A DNA stretch of 64,000 nucleotides, from assembly GCA_003054695.1 (NCBI GenBank), contig QAZA01000056.1:487646-551645 (forward strand). The letters are read 5' to 3'. Each line of letters opens with the position of its first letter. Position 1 is the stretch's first letter. A program made the position numbers and the translations under genes. Shown piece by piece: positions 51,916 to 61,390 of this stretch. Below the pieces are notes generated by a model, which was not told where the DNA came from, searched no databases, and saw only the letters and a list, made by a program, of their open reading frames with translations. This DNA comes from Verrucomicrobia bacterium LW23. Lineage in GTDB: Bacteria > Verrucomicrobiota > Verrucomicrobiia > Methylacidiphilales > UBA1321.

Positions 51916-54225
51916 ATGCGCTGGTCCTTTTCTGCAACGCCCGAAATGTGGGTCGCGGCTGTGGCGATTCTGGCCCTCTGCGGGTGGCTATCGTGGATGC
52001 AGTGGGTGCGTCGCGGCCGTACCAAACGCATCGCTGTCCTCGAAGCCATCCGCCTTCTCGCCGTCGCGCTGCTCTGCATCGCCCTGCTGAAGCCGGAACT
52101 TGTTGAGGAGCTGAAGTTTACGCAGCAGCCGGAAGTCCTGGTCCTCTGGGACGCCTCAGGCTCCATGGCCAGCCGCGACATCGAAACCGCCACCAACGTC
52201 GTCACGCGCGCCGACTGGCTGGAGATTAAGCGTAACGCGCAGTTCTGGAAGCCGCTGGAGGAGAAGGCATCCGTCGTGGTGGAGAACTTCTCGCCGCCGC
52301 CCGCAGATTCCCCGTCCCCCGCCGCCCCGGGCGCACCCAACTCGGCGCCCGCGCCCGATGCAACCCCCACGCCGGCAACCTCTTCCACCAACAGCCCGCC
52401 CGCCGTTCCCGGCGTCACACCCCCTCGTGCGCCCGGCGCGCCCCTGGCCCCCACCGGCACGGACCTTGCCACAGCGCTGGAGAAAGCGGTGCAGCGCAAA
52501 GGCAACCTCAAGGCCGTGCTGGTGCTTACGGATGGCGACTGGAACCTGGGCGGCTCCCCTGTCTCCCCGGCCGGCCGCCTGCGCGCGCGCAACGTCCCCG
52601 TCTATACGGTCGGCGTCGGCAGCGAGGTACGGCTGCCCGACCTGGCGCTGCTGCCCAGCCAGGTGCCCAGCTACGGCCTTAGCGGCGAGCAAATCTCCGT
52701 GCCGTTTCGCATCCAAAGCTTTCTGCCGCGCGACATTGAGACGGAAGTTTCCCTCGCCACCAGCGCCGGCAAAGTCGCCACCAAGCGCGTGCGCATTCCC
52801 GCCTATGGGCAGGTGCAGGACGCCATCCTGTGGGCCGCCGGCGAGCCCGGCGAGTTTCCCATGCGCCTTAGCGTGCCCGTGGAGCCCGAGGAAATCCTGA
52901 AGGACAACAACGATCAGCAATTTCGCATCGCCGTGCGCCGGGAGACCCTGCGCGTCCTGGTCGTCGACAGCCTGCCCCGCTGGGAGTACCGCTACCTGCG
53001 TAACGCCCTGATGCGCGACCCCGGCGTCGACGTGGACTGCTACCTGAAGTTTCCGCAGGGCCTGGGCGTGGGCGAGGGCGCGCACTACATCCGCACATTT
53101 CCCTCCAGCAAGGAGCTCATCAGCAAGTACGACGTTATTTTCCTCGGCGACGTCGGCCCGAACGAGATCTCCGCGCGCGACTGCGAGCTCATCCGCGGCC
53201 TGGTGGAGCAACAAGGCTCCGGCCTCGTCCTGCTGCCCGGCAGCCGCGGCTCCCTGCCCGCCCTGGCCAACACCGTGCTGGCCGACATGATTCCCGTCGA
53301 GTTTGAGACGGAGAAAAACAAGGGGATGAAGAGCGGCACCGAATGGAACCTGCACCTGACCAGCGAGGGCCGCGGCCACCTGCTTACCATGCTGGCCAAC
53401 AGCGAGAGCGCCAACGTGGCGGTGTGGAAATCGCTGCCCGGTTTTTACTGGAACGCCGGCGTTAAAAAAGCTAAAACCGGTACGGAAGTGCTTGCGGTGC
53501 ATAGTGCTTTGCGTAACGAGTGGGGCCGGCTGCCCCTGCTCGTCACCAAAACATTTGGCAACGGCAAAGTGCTGTTTATGGGCACCGACGCCGCCTGGCG
53601 CTGGCGCAAGGGCGTAGAGGACACCTACCACTACCGCTTCTGGGGCCAGGTTGTCCGCTGGATGTCGCACCAGCGCCACCTGGCTGGCGGCAAACAGGTG
53701 CGCCTTAGCTTTACGCCGGAGGATCCCCACGTGGGCGACGCCGTGCTACTGCTGGCCACGGTGTTTGAGGTAACAGGTTTTCCCGTCGAAACCGGCCGCG
53801 TGGTGGCGCGCGTAACCGCCCCCAGCGGCGCTACGGAACGCATTGAGCTGCAGGCACAAGCGGGCGGATGGGGCGTGTTTCGCGGCCAGTTTATCCCGCG
53901 CGAAGGCGGCGCCTACTCCATTCGCCTCGTCAACGAGCTCGGCCCGCAATCCCTTGACACCGAGATACTTGTGACGCGACCCACGCTGGAGCGCACCGGC
54001 CAGCCCGCCAACCTCGGCGTCCTGCGCGAGATCTCTGCGCTTACCGGCGGCGCCTATGCCGCTCCTTCGGATCTGGAGCGCCTGATTCAACAGATAGCTT
54101 TGCTGCCAGATCCCGTTCCCCTGCAACAACGTATATCGCTATGGAGCCAGTGGTGGTTCGGCCTGGCCATCCTGCTATTGCTTACGATCTACTGGGCCGG
54201 CCGCAAGCTTTCGGGGATGATCTAA
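51916..54225 (+). CDS. vWA-domain membrane protein
   Basis: This 769-residue protein has two amino-terminal helices (MWVAAVAILALCGWLSWM and VLEAIRLLAVALLCIALL). A von Willebrand A domain has the metal site VLWDASGSM, interrupted by a Pro/Ala-rich insert of about 60 residues. An Ig-like part, a glutamine-amidotransferase-like domain (VLVVDSLPRWEYRYLRNALM) and a last helix (WWFGLAILLLLTIYWAG) complete it. Such proteins usually accompany MoxR ATPase and DUF58 genes, which are absent here. The next gene (DUF4175-like) is its normal partner, 64 bp downstream. Its role is probably in envelope assembly. Confidence 0.88.
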   Translation: MRWSFSATPEMWVAAVAILALCGWLSWMQWVRRGRTKRIAVLEAIRLLAVALLCIALLKPELVEELKFTQQPEVLVLWDASGSMASRDIETATNVVTRADWLEIKRNAQFWKPLEEKASVVVENFSPPPADSPSPAAPGAPNSAPAPDATPTPATSSTNSPPAVPGVTPPRAPGAPLAPTGTDLATALEKAVQRKGNLKAVLVLTDGDWNLGGSPVSPAGRLRARNVPVYTVGVGSEVRLPDLALLPSQVPSYGLSGEQISVPFRIQSFLPRDIETEVSLATSAGKVATKRVRIPAYGQVQDAILWAAGEPGEFPMRLSVPVEPEEILKDNNDQQFRIAVRRETLRVLVVDSLPRWEYRYLRNALMRDPGVDVDCYLKFPQGLGVGEGAHYIRTFPSSKELISKYDVIFLGDVGPNEISARDCELIRGLVEQQGSGLVLLPGSRGSLPALANTVLADMIPVEFETEKNKGMKSGTEWNLHLTSEGRGHLLTMLANSESANVAVWKSLPGFYWNAGVKKAKTGTEVLAVHSALRNEWGRLPLLVTKTFGNGKVLFMGTDAAWRWRKGVEDTYHYRFWGQVVRWMSHQRHLAGGKQVRLSFTPEDPHVGDAVLLLATVFEVTGFPVETGRVVARVTAPSGATERIELQAQAGGWGVFRGQFIPREGGAYSIRLVNELGPQSLDTEILVTRPTLERTGQPANLGVLREISALTGGAYAAPSDLERLIQQIALLPDPVPLQQRISLWSQWWFGLAILLLLTIYWAGRKLSGMI

Positions 54226-54289
54226 AAAATCACGTGCTATCCATATGAACATAGTATATAGTGCACGCTGAGCATCAGGAGCCGCGCCT

Positions 54290-57200
54290 ATGTCCTCGCA
54301 CGAGAACTCTCCTTCCCCATCGCAAGCCCCTGCGGCGGAAGCCTTTCCGTTGCCTGATACCCTCGTCGCCAAACTGGGTGCGCTGGAGAGACGGATGTGG
54401 GCCACGGATCTGCGCCTCGTCTGGGGCGGTGCCGGTGCGGCGCTGGTCTTATCGTTGCTTTTCGTCGTACTTTCGGATCGCCTTTGGGAGACGCCGCTGT
54501 GGCTGCGCACGCTTGTGGCCGGCGCCGGCTGGGGCGTGGCCGCCGCACTGGGGCTTTACTACGCGCGCCGCTGGGTATGGAGCAAGCCCACGCCGGAAAC
54601 GCTGGCCCGGGTCGTCAAGCAAAAGCACCGCGGCTTTGGTGATCAACTGCTTGGTGTCGTGGAACTTAGCCACGGACGCCAGCGCCCTGCCGACATGTCG
54701 CCCGCCCTGTGCGCCGCGGCTATCCGCCAGGTCTCCGCCGCCGCCGTGCCCGTCGATTTTAACGCAGCCGTAAGCACGGAGCGCGCCAGCAAGTATGCTC
54801 GCGCCCTGCAAATCCTTGCTGTTGTGCTGCTTATCGCATGCGTTCTGATGCCGGCCGCCGCGCTTAACGCGCTGGCTCGCTGGCTCGTACCCTTCGCGCC
54901 GATCGATCGCTTTACGTTCACTCGTATCGACAAGCTTCCCGACAAGATGGTCGTGGCGCGAGGGGAGCCGTTTGACCTGAACATCGTGCTTAAGTCCGAC
55001 AGCCGTTGGAAGCCCGAAAGTGTTGCATTAACCCTTGGCGGTCAGCCTCTTGCAGAGAATGCTTATAAGGGCGGTCAAGCCAGATTCCGCGTGCCCGGCC
55101 AGACGCAGCCGACATGGCTGGTTGTCAAAACCGGCGATATCTCCCGCACAATTGCGGTGGAACCCGTTTACAGGCCGGAACTTAAGCAGCTGGATGCGCT
55201 CGTCAATCTGCCCGATTACTTGCGCCGCGACACCCAAAAACTCGACGCCAGCCGCGGCTTTCTCACGGTACTGAAGGGCGGCAACGTGACTTTTCAGGGC
55301 GAAACAGCCAGGAAGCTGCTGAACGCCACGCTTAAGGAAGCCCCTGATGCCCAAGCACTTCCAATGGCGGTCAAGGGCCCCGGCTTCTCCACCCCGCTGC
55401 GCGCCGGCGAGGGCAATGAAGATGTCACTTTCGATTGGCGCGACGAGTTTGGCCTGGGGCCGGCGGCTGCGGCCCGAGTGGAAGTGCGGCGCATTGACGA
55501 CGAAGCGCCCGCAACCGCCATCACCAGCCACAGCGGTGGCATTGCCATGCTGGAGGAGGAGGTCGTGCAGATCGAGTCCGCCGCGCGTGACGATTTCGGT
55601 ATCTCAAAGCTTGAGATGACCTGGGAGCAGGCCACCCGCGGCGCACCCTCCAAGCCCGGCGCTCGCGAGCTGGGCACGGGCGATCCCAAAGCCACCGACC
55701 TGAGGGGAAGCCTCTCTTTCAGTCCCAAGCTTCTGCAAATTCCTGTCGATACATCAGTTACGATGAGGTCCGCCGCCGTGGACTACAAGCCGGGCCGGGC
55801 CCCCTCGCTCTCGGAGCCGCTGCGCATTTTCGTTGTCAGTCGCTCCACGCATGCCCGGCTGATTCAGGAGCAGGTGGAGCGCGCCGCTGCGTCGCTGGAG
55901 GAAGTCGTTCGCGCCCAGGAGGCCATCGTCGATGCCGCAAAGCAGTTGGCCAAGATGAGCCCCGAGGATTTGGCGGGTCGCAAAGGCGAGCAAAAGATGG
56001 CGGATCAGGCGGCTGAGCAGCAGCAGAACGCCGCGCGCCTGGAGGATGTTCGAAAAGAAGCAGAAAAGCTTCTGCGCGAGGCACTTAAGAATCCCGAGAT
56101 TCGGACGTCGCGACTAAGCGAGATGACCCGGCAGGCCGAGGAGATGAAGGATCTCGCATCATCGCAAATGCCGAAAGCTTCGGATCAGATGAACCAGGGC
56201 TCCGGCAACCCCGACAAGCGGCAGGAGAAGCTGGCGGAGGCGAACAAGCAGATGGAAGAGATCATGCGCCGCCTGCAGGAGCTCCAAAACAAATCCTCGC
56301 AAACCGCGCAGGATATGCATGTGGATAACCTGGCGCTGCGCCTGCGCCGCCTGGCCGGCATGGAGACGAAGACGACGGACTCGCTGAAAGAGCAGCTACA
56401 GCGCAACCTCGGCCTCAATTCTTCGCAGCTTACCGAGCAGGATCAACAGGCCAATACGGCGATGGCCGACGACCAGGAGAATGCGCGCCGCGAAACGGCG
56501 GACATCCAGCGCGAGCTTCAGAAGACCTTTGACCGCACGCAGTTAGAGAAATATAGCGACGTCGCCGGACGCATGAAACGGGCCAATCCGGACACGCAGC
56601 TGGGCATGCTTTCCGCGCTGCTCCGCGCCAATCGCGTCAGCCAGTCCATGGAAAGCAGCCGCGACATGGCACGGAAGTACAACTCGTGGGCGGAAAAGCT
56701 GAGCGAGGAGAATAACAACAAACTTTCGAAGCCATCCAACGGATTGCCAGGGCAGGGCGGCAATAAAGGCGAGGGAGGCGAGGGCGGTGAAGGACAGAGC
56801 AGGGAGATGACGCCGGAGCAGATGGAAGCCATGCTGAAGCTCCTTCGCGCCCGCGCGCAGCAGGAAACCGTACTGAACCAGACCACGGCCTCCGACCAGC
56901 AGCTCGATAAGAATTCCCCGCACCGCAAGGACATGGCCGGCGGCCTGGAGAGCACCCAGGGCGACGTGGCACGCGACGTGAAAGACGTGCTGGAGAGCGG
57001 CCTTCTCCCCCTGCCCGAAGGTGAGACAGGTGAGGCGCTGGACGCCATGGGCCGCGCCAAAGGCGAGCTTGCTAAACCGGAGCTGGGCCAACCCGCGCAA
57101 AGCGCTGAACGCGAGGCCCTTGCGAAGCTCGACGAGGCCATCGCCGCCATGATGAAAAGCTGCAGCGGCAAGTGTAGCTCGCAGATGATGGCGATGTGCC

Positions 57201-57448
57201 GAATGATGAGCAAGCCGGGCAAACCCGGTAATCGCCCCGGCACCAACCCCGGCAACGGCGGCGATACCAATGCCGAAATCCCTCCCGGCGAAGGCGAGTC
57301 CACCGGCAACCTGGCCGAGCACCGCAGCATCGAACGCGCCGGCGGCGGCGCGAGCAAGAATGTGCCTGAGGAATACCGCGACATGCTGGAGAGTTACTAC
57401 AAGGCGGTGGATTCTGCTTCTGCGCCTCAGGTTCCGGCAATCAGGTAG
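54290..57448 (+). CDS. DUF4175-like membrane protein with long coiled coil
   Basis: This 1052-residue protein has three amino-terminal helices (about 44-66, 71-92 and 172-192), then beta-rich DUF4175-type domains (about 215-520). A long charged, Gln/Glu-rich helical region follows at about 530-900 (EQVERAAASLEEVVRAQEAI onward), then a low-complexity Gly/Pro carboxy end with a CSGKCSSQMMAMCRMM segment. It is the normal companion of the vWA membrane protein upstream. The carboxy-terminal cysteine cluster is unusual. Start at the ATG 54290, 64 bp after the preceding stop. The pair probably spans the periplasm, but no biochemical role is known. Confidence 0.85.
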   Translation: MSSHENSPSPSQAPAAEAFPLPDTLVAKLGALERRMWATDLRLVWGGAGAALVLSLLFVVLSDRLWETPLWLRTLVAGAGWGVAAALGLYYARRWVWSKPTPETLARVVKQKHRGFGDQLLGVVELSHGRQRPADMSPALCAAAIRQVSAAAVPVDFNAAVSTERASKYARALQILAVVLLIACVLMPAAALNALARWLVPFAPIDRFTFTRIDKLPDKMVVARGEPFDLNIVLKSDSRWKPESVALTLGGQPLAENAYKGGQARFRVPGQTQPTWLVVKTGDISRTIAVEPVYRPELKQLDALVNLPDYLRRDTQKLDASRGFLTVLKGGNVTFQGETARKLLNATLKEAPDAQALPMAVKGPGFSTPLRAGEGNEDVTFDWRDEFGLGPAAAARVEVRRIDDEAPATAITSHSGGIAMLEEEVVQIESAARDDFGISKLEMTWEQATRGAPSKPGARELGTGDPKATDLRGSLSFSPKLLQIPVDTSVTMRSAAVDYKPGRAPSLSEPLRIFVVSRSTHARLIQEQVERAAASLEEVVRAQEAIVDAAKQLAKMSPEDLAGRKGEQKMADQAAEQQQNAARLEDVRKEAEKLLREALKNPEIRTSRLSEMTRQAEEMKDLASSQMPKASDQMNQGSGNPDKRQEKLAEANKQMEEIMRRLQELQNKSSQTAQDMHVDNLALRLRRLAGMETKTTDSLKEQLQRNLGLNSSQLTEQDQQANTAMADDQENARRETADIQRELQKTFDRTQLEKYSDVAGRMKRANPDTQLGMLSALLRANRVSQSMESSRDMARKYNSWAEKLSEENNNKLSKPSNGLPGQGGNKGEGGEGGEGQSREMTPEQMEAMLKLLRARAQQETVLNQTTASDQQLDKNSPHRKDMAGGLESTQGDVARDVKDVLESGLLPLPEGETGEALDAMGRAKGELAKPELGQPAQSAEREALAKLDEAIAAMMKSCSGKCSSQMMAMCRMMSKPGKPGNRPGTNPGNGGDTNAEIPPGEGESTGNLAEHRSIERAGGGASKNVPEEYRDMLESYYKAVDSASAPQVPAIR

Positions 57449-57485
57449 GTGCGGGTCTTTCCATCCCCAAAGCGAAATGGTTATT

Positions 57486-57527
57486 GCTTTATCATATTTT
57501 CAGTATATCCTGAAAATATGATAAAGC
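57486..57527. promoter_or_regulatory. Perfect 18-bp inverted repeat over the epimerase start codon
   Basis: Arms GCTTTATCATATTTTCAG (57486-57503) and CTGAAAATATGATAAAGC (57510-57527) are exact reverse complements with spacer TATATC. The ATG at 57518 lies inside the right arm. As DNA it could bind a dimeric repressor. As RNA it would bury the start codon. It may also act as the end hairpin of the DUF4175 transcript, though no T tract follows. Confidence 0.9.
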
Positions 57528-58573
57528 CTGACAATCCTGCTTTTATCGAAAAGGAAAGCGCGCCTGGCCATGGCACTGTGCTTCCCGCACTCCCGCACCA
57601 GCGCATTGTTATCCCCGGGGGCAATGGGGACCTCGGCGCTATCCTTGCCCGGCACCTTCATGATGCCGGCCATCATGTGGTTGTCTTTAGCCGACGCCCA
57701 AGCGTAACGCCCTGGAAGACAAAGCGTTGGGATGGGAGCTTTTCGGAGGACCTTTTGCGGGAAATCGATGGCGCCGATGCCGTTATTAACCTGGCGGGGC
57801 GTAGCGTCAATTGCCGGTATGGCGCCTCCAACCGTCGTGAGATTCTCGTCTCGCGCACCGTCACAACCGAGGCGGTTGGCCAGGCGATCTTTCGCGCCGA
57901 GCGGCCGCCTCGCGTTTGGCTGCAGGCCAGCTCCGCAACACTCTATGCCCATCGCTACGACGCCCCGAATGACGAGGCGACCGGGCGCATCGGCGACAAC
58001 TCATCGGCGCCCGCGCGCTCCGATGCTACCCGCGAGGGACATCCGGCCTGGCGCTTCAGTGTTGATGTTGTGCAGGCCTGGGAGCGCGCCGCGACGGAAA
58101 GTCCCGGTGCCCAGCGCACGCGCCTGGTGCTGATGCGCGTCGCGATGGTAATGGCGACCGCAGGCGGCGCGTTTCCCGTGCTGCGCTCTCTGGCGCGGCT
58201 GGGCCTGGGCGGAGCAATCGGCGACGGGCGGCAGTACGTGTCGTGGATCCACGAGCTTGACTTTGTGCGGGCTGTTGACTTTTTGCTGGCACGGCACGAG
58301 ATTGCGGGTCCGGTCAACTTCGCATCGCCTAACCCGTTGCCTAACAGGGATTTCATGCAGCATCTTCGGGTTGCGCAGAGGGTACCTTTCGGCCTCCCGA
58401 CGCCGGAGTTTCTCCTGGAGGCCGGCGCGTTTTTCATGCGCACGGAGTCGGAGTTGGTGTTGAAGAGTCGCCGCGTGGTCCCCGGCCGTCTCCTGCAAGC
58501 GGGTTTTACCTTCCGCTACCCCACCTGGCCGGAGGCCGCGTCTGAGCTGTGCACTCGCTTGCGCCAGGGGTAG
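57518..58573 (+). CDS. NAD(P)-dependent epimerase/dehydratase, TIGR01777 family (SulA/DUF1731-like)
   Basis: This 351-residue protein has a Rossmann motif IVIPGGNGDLGAILARHL, then VINLAGRSVNCRYG and the family region VWLQASSATLYAHR. The carboxy-terminal DUF1731-type part is FGLPTPEFLLEAGAFFMRTE and AGFTFRYPTWPEA. The usual catalytic Tyr-x-x-x-Lys of epimerases is not evident, as is common in this subfamily. The start is uncertain because the ATG at 57518 is inside a perfect inverted repeat; a GTG about 60 bases further on would still precede the fold. Confidence 0.87.
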   Translation: MIKPDNPAFIEKESAPGHGTVLPALPHQRIVIPGGNGDLGAILARHLHDAGHHVVVFSRRPSVTPWKTKRWDGSFSEDLLREIDGADAVINLAGRSVNCRYGASNRREILVSRTVTTEAVGQAIFRAERPPRVWLQASSATLYAHRYDAPNDEATGRIGDNSSAPARSDATREGHPAWRFSVDVVQAWERAATESPGAQRTRLVLMRVAMVMATAGGAFPVLRSLARLGLGGAIGDGRQYVSWIHELDFVRAVDFLLARHEIAGPVNFASPNPLPNRDFMQHLRVAQRVPFGLPTPEFLLEAGAFFMRTESELVLKSRRVVPGRLLQAGFTFRYPTWPEAASELCTRLRQG

Positions 58574-58616
58574 GACTTGGCCTATGCGGATGGAGCTTGC
58601 TTCCTCCACCTCCACC

Positions 58617-59516
58617 TCATTTGGCCACATCACCTTGCGGCGCAGGAGGTTCGGAAAAGCGAACGGTGTTGGTGCTGACCGTCCAGCGGAGGTCGAGGAC
58701 GGCGCAAATGGTGTCGCAGAGGTCGGAGGCGCTGTAGATGCCGGCGACGTTGGCTTTGCGGGCGCGCTGAAGGGCGCCGCCGTCGAACTCGCACTTGAAG
58801 GGGGGGCGCCGGCCGCCGAAGAGGTTGTCGCCGGGCGGGAGGGACGTGCTGAACTTCTCGCCCAGAAACTGGCGCAGCCGCTCGCCCTCCATGCGGAGGA
58901 TGACGAGGCGCACGGGCATGGGGGCATTGCGGGAGCCAGGCCAAATGGGGACGGCCGGCAACTGCTCCCCGGCGCCTCTGCGTGGAGGAGGCTGCGCGGC
59001 GGGGCCGGGCTCGGCTGCTGCGCCGGGGGGCGGTGGCAGTCGGAAGTCGGCGGGCAGGGCAGGCGAGCCGGCGGGGCGGATGATGAGGGCGCAGGGGATT
59101 TCGTCGACTTGCTCATTGCGAGCGCGGGCTACCTGGCGCACGGCGGCCAGGATGGACGTGCCGCTTTTGAAGACGAAGTTGCGGACGCCGCCGGGCATGG
59201 GCTGCTCCATGCGCCACGCAATGTTGGCGGCGCCGACCGTCCAGAGGTTGTCGTACGGGGTGCGCACGGCGCCCTGCTCGATGAAAAGCAGGGAGATATC
59301 GTTATAGATATTGGCGGAGTTGGGCAGGATGACGGTGCGCTGCAGCCACGCCTCCTTCAGGTACGCGGCGTGGGTTTTGGGGGGCTCGACGATGCGATCC
59401 TGCGCAACGGCTGCCGTGGGCCCCAAAGCCGCTACAGCGCTCCATGCGGCTGCGACACACAGGAGGGTAAGCGGCGTCAGCAGATAGCGGAGGAAGGGTG
59501 GCGCGGCGATTTTCAT
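58617..59516 (-). CDS. Secreted protein of unknown function
   Basis: This 299-residue protein has a signal peptide (LLTPLTLLCVAAAWSAVAAL with a cut near AVAQ). The mature part has two similar alpha/beta halves separated by a Pro-rich linker of about 50 residues. The first contains GTSILAAVRQVARARNEQVD; the second SASDLCDTICAVLDLRWTVS. These recall small secretin-type or STN-like domains, but the match is weak. It converges with the epimerase gene and lies downstream of glucokinase. Confidence 0.65.
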   Translation of the reverse strand: MKIAAPPFLRYLLTPLTLLCVAAAWSAVAALGPTAAVAQDRIVEPPKTHAAYLKEAWLQRTVILPNSANIYNDISLLFIEQGAVRTPYDNLWTVGAANIAWRMEQPMPGGVRNFVFKSGTSILAAVRQVARARNEQVDEIPCALIIRPAGSPALPADFRLPPPPGAAAEPGPAAQPPPRRGAGEQLPAVPIWPGSRNAPMPVRLVILRMEGERLRQFLGEKFSTSLPPGDNLFGGRRPPFKCEFDGGALQRARKANVAGIYSASDLCDTICAVLDLRWTVSTNTVRFSEPPAPQGDVAK

Positions 59517-59623
59517 GGCGAAAGGGCGGCGATCGGCAGTTGCCAGGGTTGAAATCTGTACCGCTCCGCTCGTCCGTTCGCCTTCAGCGCGCGCATCATC
59601 TACCGCTTGCAGCTGCGCAAGTA

Positions 59624-60643
59624 TTACTCGCCCATGGCGTTACATGCGTACCAGGCGGCGCCGAGCAGGGCGGCTTTGTCGTTAAGGATGACGCGGACGG
59701 GGAAGGTTTGCAGCAGGGCGCGCATGCGGCCTTTGCTCAAAAAGGCGTCCATGAAGGTGGTGGACTGCATGAGGGCGAGGTTCTTTACCGCAATGCCGCC
59801 GCCTATGTAGACGCCGCCGCGCGCCATGATTTTAAGCGCGAGGTTGGAGGCTTCCGCGCCGTAGTAGGTAAGGAAGAGGTTCATCGTTTTGGTGCACAGC
59901 GGGCAGCCGGGGCCGCCGGCGGCGGCGGAGAGCGCCCACTTGCTGACAACGGCGCCAATGTCGCCGCACGCCTCCATTTCCTGCGCCACTTTGGCTGTTT
60001 GGGGGCGGCCCGAGGTATCGCGCAAAAAGCGGTAGATGTTGGCGATGCCCATACCGCTGACGACGCGCTCCCAGCTTACGTGGCCGTACTCCCACTTCAG
60101 GTAATCCAGAAGTTCTTCGTCCAGAAGCGTTTGAGGGGAGAAGCTGGTGTGGCCGCCTTCGCACGCAAAGGGCAGGTAGCGGGTGCCGTCCCAGGCGATG
60201 CCGGCTTCGCCCAGGCCTGTGCCTGCGGAGACGACGCAGCGATTGCCCTTCGTGGGCTCGCCCTCGGCGAGGGTGAGAAAGTTGGCGGGGTTGCCTTCCA
60301 GCGCGTTCAGGCCATAGGCATTGGCTTCCAGGTCGTTCAGCAGGGCCACGCGTGGGATGCCCAGGGTGGCCTCCAGTTCGCGGGCGTCGATGACCCAGGG
60401 CAGGTTGGTGGCGCGGCACACGTCGTCCTTGATGGGCCCCGCGATGCCCAGGCACGCCTTGACGGGCTTGCCGAGCGAGGCGTTGTGGGAAAGAAAGGTC
60501 GCGACGATTGCATGCAACCCGCCAGGCGTGTTGCTGGGAAACGTCTCCATCGCAAGAAGGCCCGATGCCGTGCCAGCCTCTCCGGGGGAGGGGGCCAGCG
60601 CGAGATTCACCTTGGTACCGCCAATATCGCCAGCAAGAATCAT
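59624..60643 (-). CDS. glk: Glucokinase
   Basis: This 339-residue enzyme of the bacterial Glk family phosphorylates glucose with ATP. The phosphate motif is LAGDIGGTKVNLAL, followed by VALLNDLEANAYGL with the catalytic aspartate, VVSAGTGLGEAGI and the sugar-contact glutamate region CEGGHTSF. Near the end GGVYIGGGIAVKNL is also typical. It would feed sugars released by the glycosidases into glycolysis, although it is 40 kb away from them. Confidence 0.95.
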   Translation of the reverse strand: MILAGDIGGTKVNLALAPSPGEAGTASGLLAMETFPSNTPGGLHAIVATFLSHNASLGKPVKACLGIAGPIKDDVCRATNLPWVIDARELEATLGIPRVALLNDLEANAYGLNALEGNPANFLTLAEGEPTKGNRCVVSAGTGLGEAGIAWDGTRYLPFACEGGHTSFSPQTLLDEELLDYLKWEYGHVSWERVVSGMGIANIYRFLRDTSGRPQTAKVAQEMEACGDIGAVVSKWALSAAAGGPGCPLCTKTMNLFLTYYGAEASNLALKIMARGGVYIGGGIAVKNLALMQSTTFMDAFLSKGRMRALLQTFPVRVILNDKAALLGAAWYACNAMGE

Positions 60644-60740
60644 AGTTACCCTTCAGCAAAGCGTGAACGGGGCGCCAAGAAAAGCGCAATCGAAGCGCGG
60701 GCGCTGTTATTTCGATGGGGAGGGGGCTACCGGTCCCCCT

Positions 60741-61256
60741 CTACCGCCCCACTTCATCTTCCATGGGCGTGGGCACGCCGCCGAATTTAGGGTACAGGTA
60801 GCGCTCGGCCGTAATGCCGCGGCGGGTGATGACCCGGGCGACGGGGAGGCCGCGTTCGCGAAGCTGGCGCAGGCACTCGTGAAGCATAAAGGTGCCCAGG
60901 CCGCGGCATCGGTACTCGCTAAGGACGCAAACGCCTGTGGGTAAATGACTTTGCGCGTCTTCGCGGTCGTTGATGCCGCAGGCGGCGATGATGCGGGTGC
61001 CGTGGCGCATCACAAGGAAATCCATGGTGCCTTCGGGCAGCTCGCGCCGCACCACGCTTTGCACGGTTTCCAGGCGGCGCTTCATTTGCAGCGTCCAGCC
61101 GTGCTCCGTGCTGTAGCTGCGCGATAGGCAGGCTTCCATGTCGCGCGCGTCGTCGGGCACAGCCACGGTCAGGGCAAAGCGGCGGTCAAAGGGGGGCGAC
61201 TCCTCCGGCAGTTGCGAGAAGTCCCAGGAAAATTGGATCCAGTAGTGGGCCGACAT
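60741..61256 (-). CDS. GNAT-family acetyltransferase
   Basis: This 171-residue protein has the acetyl-CoA-binding region VLSEYRCRGLGTFMLHECLR, which corresponds to the Q/RxxGxG/A motif, preceded by MRHGTRIIAACGIND. The ATG at 61256 (MSAHYWIQF) is preferred to 61307. The substrate is unknown. It is 97 bp upstream of glucokinase on the same strand. Confidence 0.85.
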   Translation of the reverse strand: MSAHYWIQFSWDFSQLPEESPPFDRRFALTVAVPDDARDMEACLSRSYSTEHGWTLQMKRRLETVQSVVRRELPEGTMDFLVMRHGTRIIAACGINDREDAQSHLPTGVCVLSEYRCRGLGTFMLHECLRQLRERGLPVARVITRRGITAERYLYPKFGGVPTPMEDEVGR

Positions 61257-61390
61257 GGTGCGGGAAGGGGGTGTCGGGGCCGGGCGAAGGAGCGAGGCAA
61301 ACGTCATGGGCGCGGACGCGGAAGGGGAGGAGAGAGGGCGAAGGCACCAGCGGGATGCGATGCGTGGAGGCGTGGAGGTGGAAGGATGTC

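Noticed and set aside
52156..53730. Antisense frame of 524 codons over the vWA gene
   Set aside because: The vWA reading frame has motif and membrane helices; the antisense one is compositional.
36986..57040. Word LPEGET shared by the Pro-rich secreted protein (twice) and the DUF4175-like protein
   Set aside because: Short, in low-complexity regions, and without further similarity around it; likely chance.
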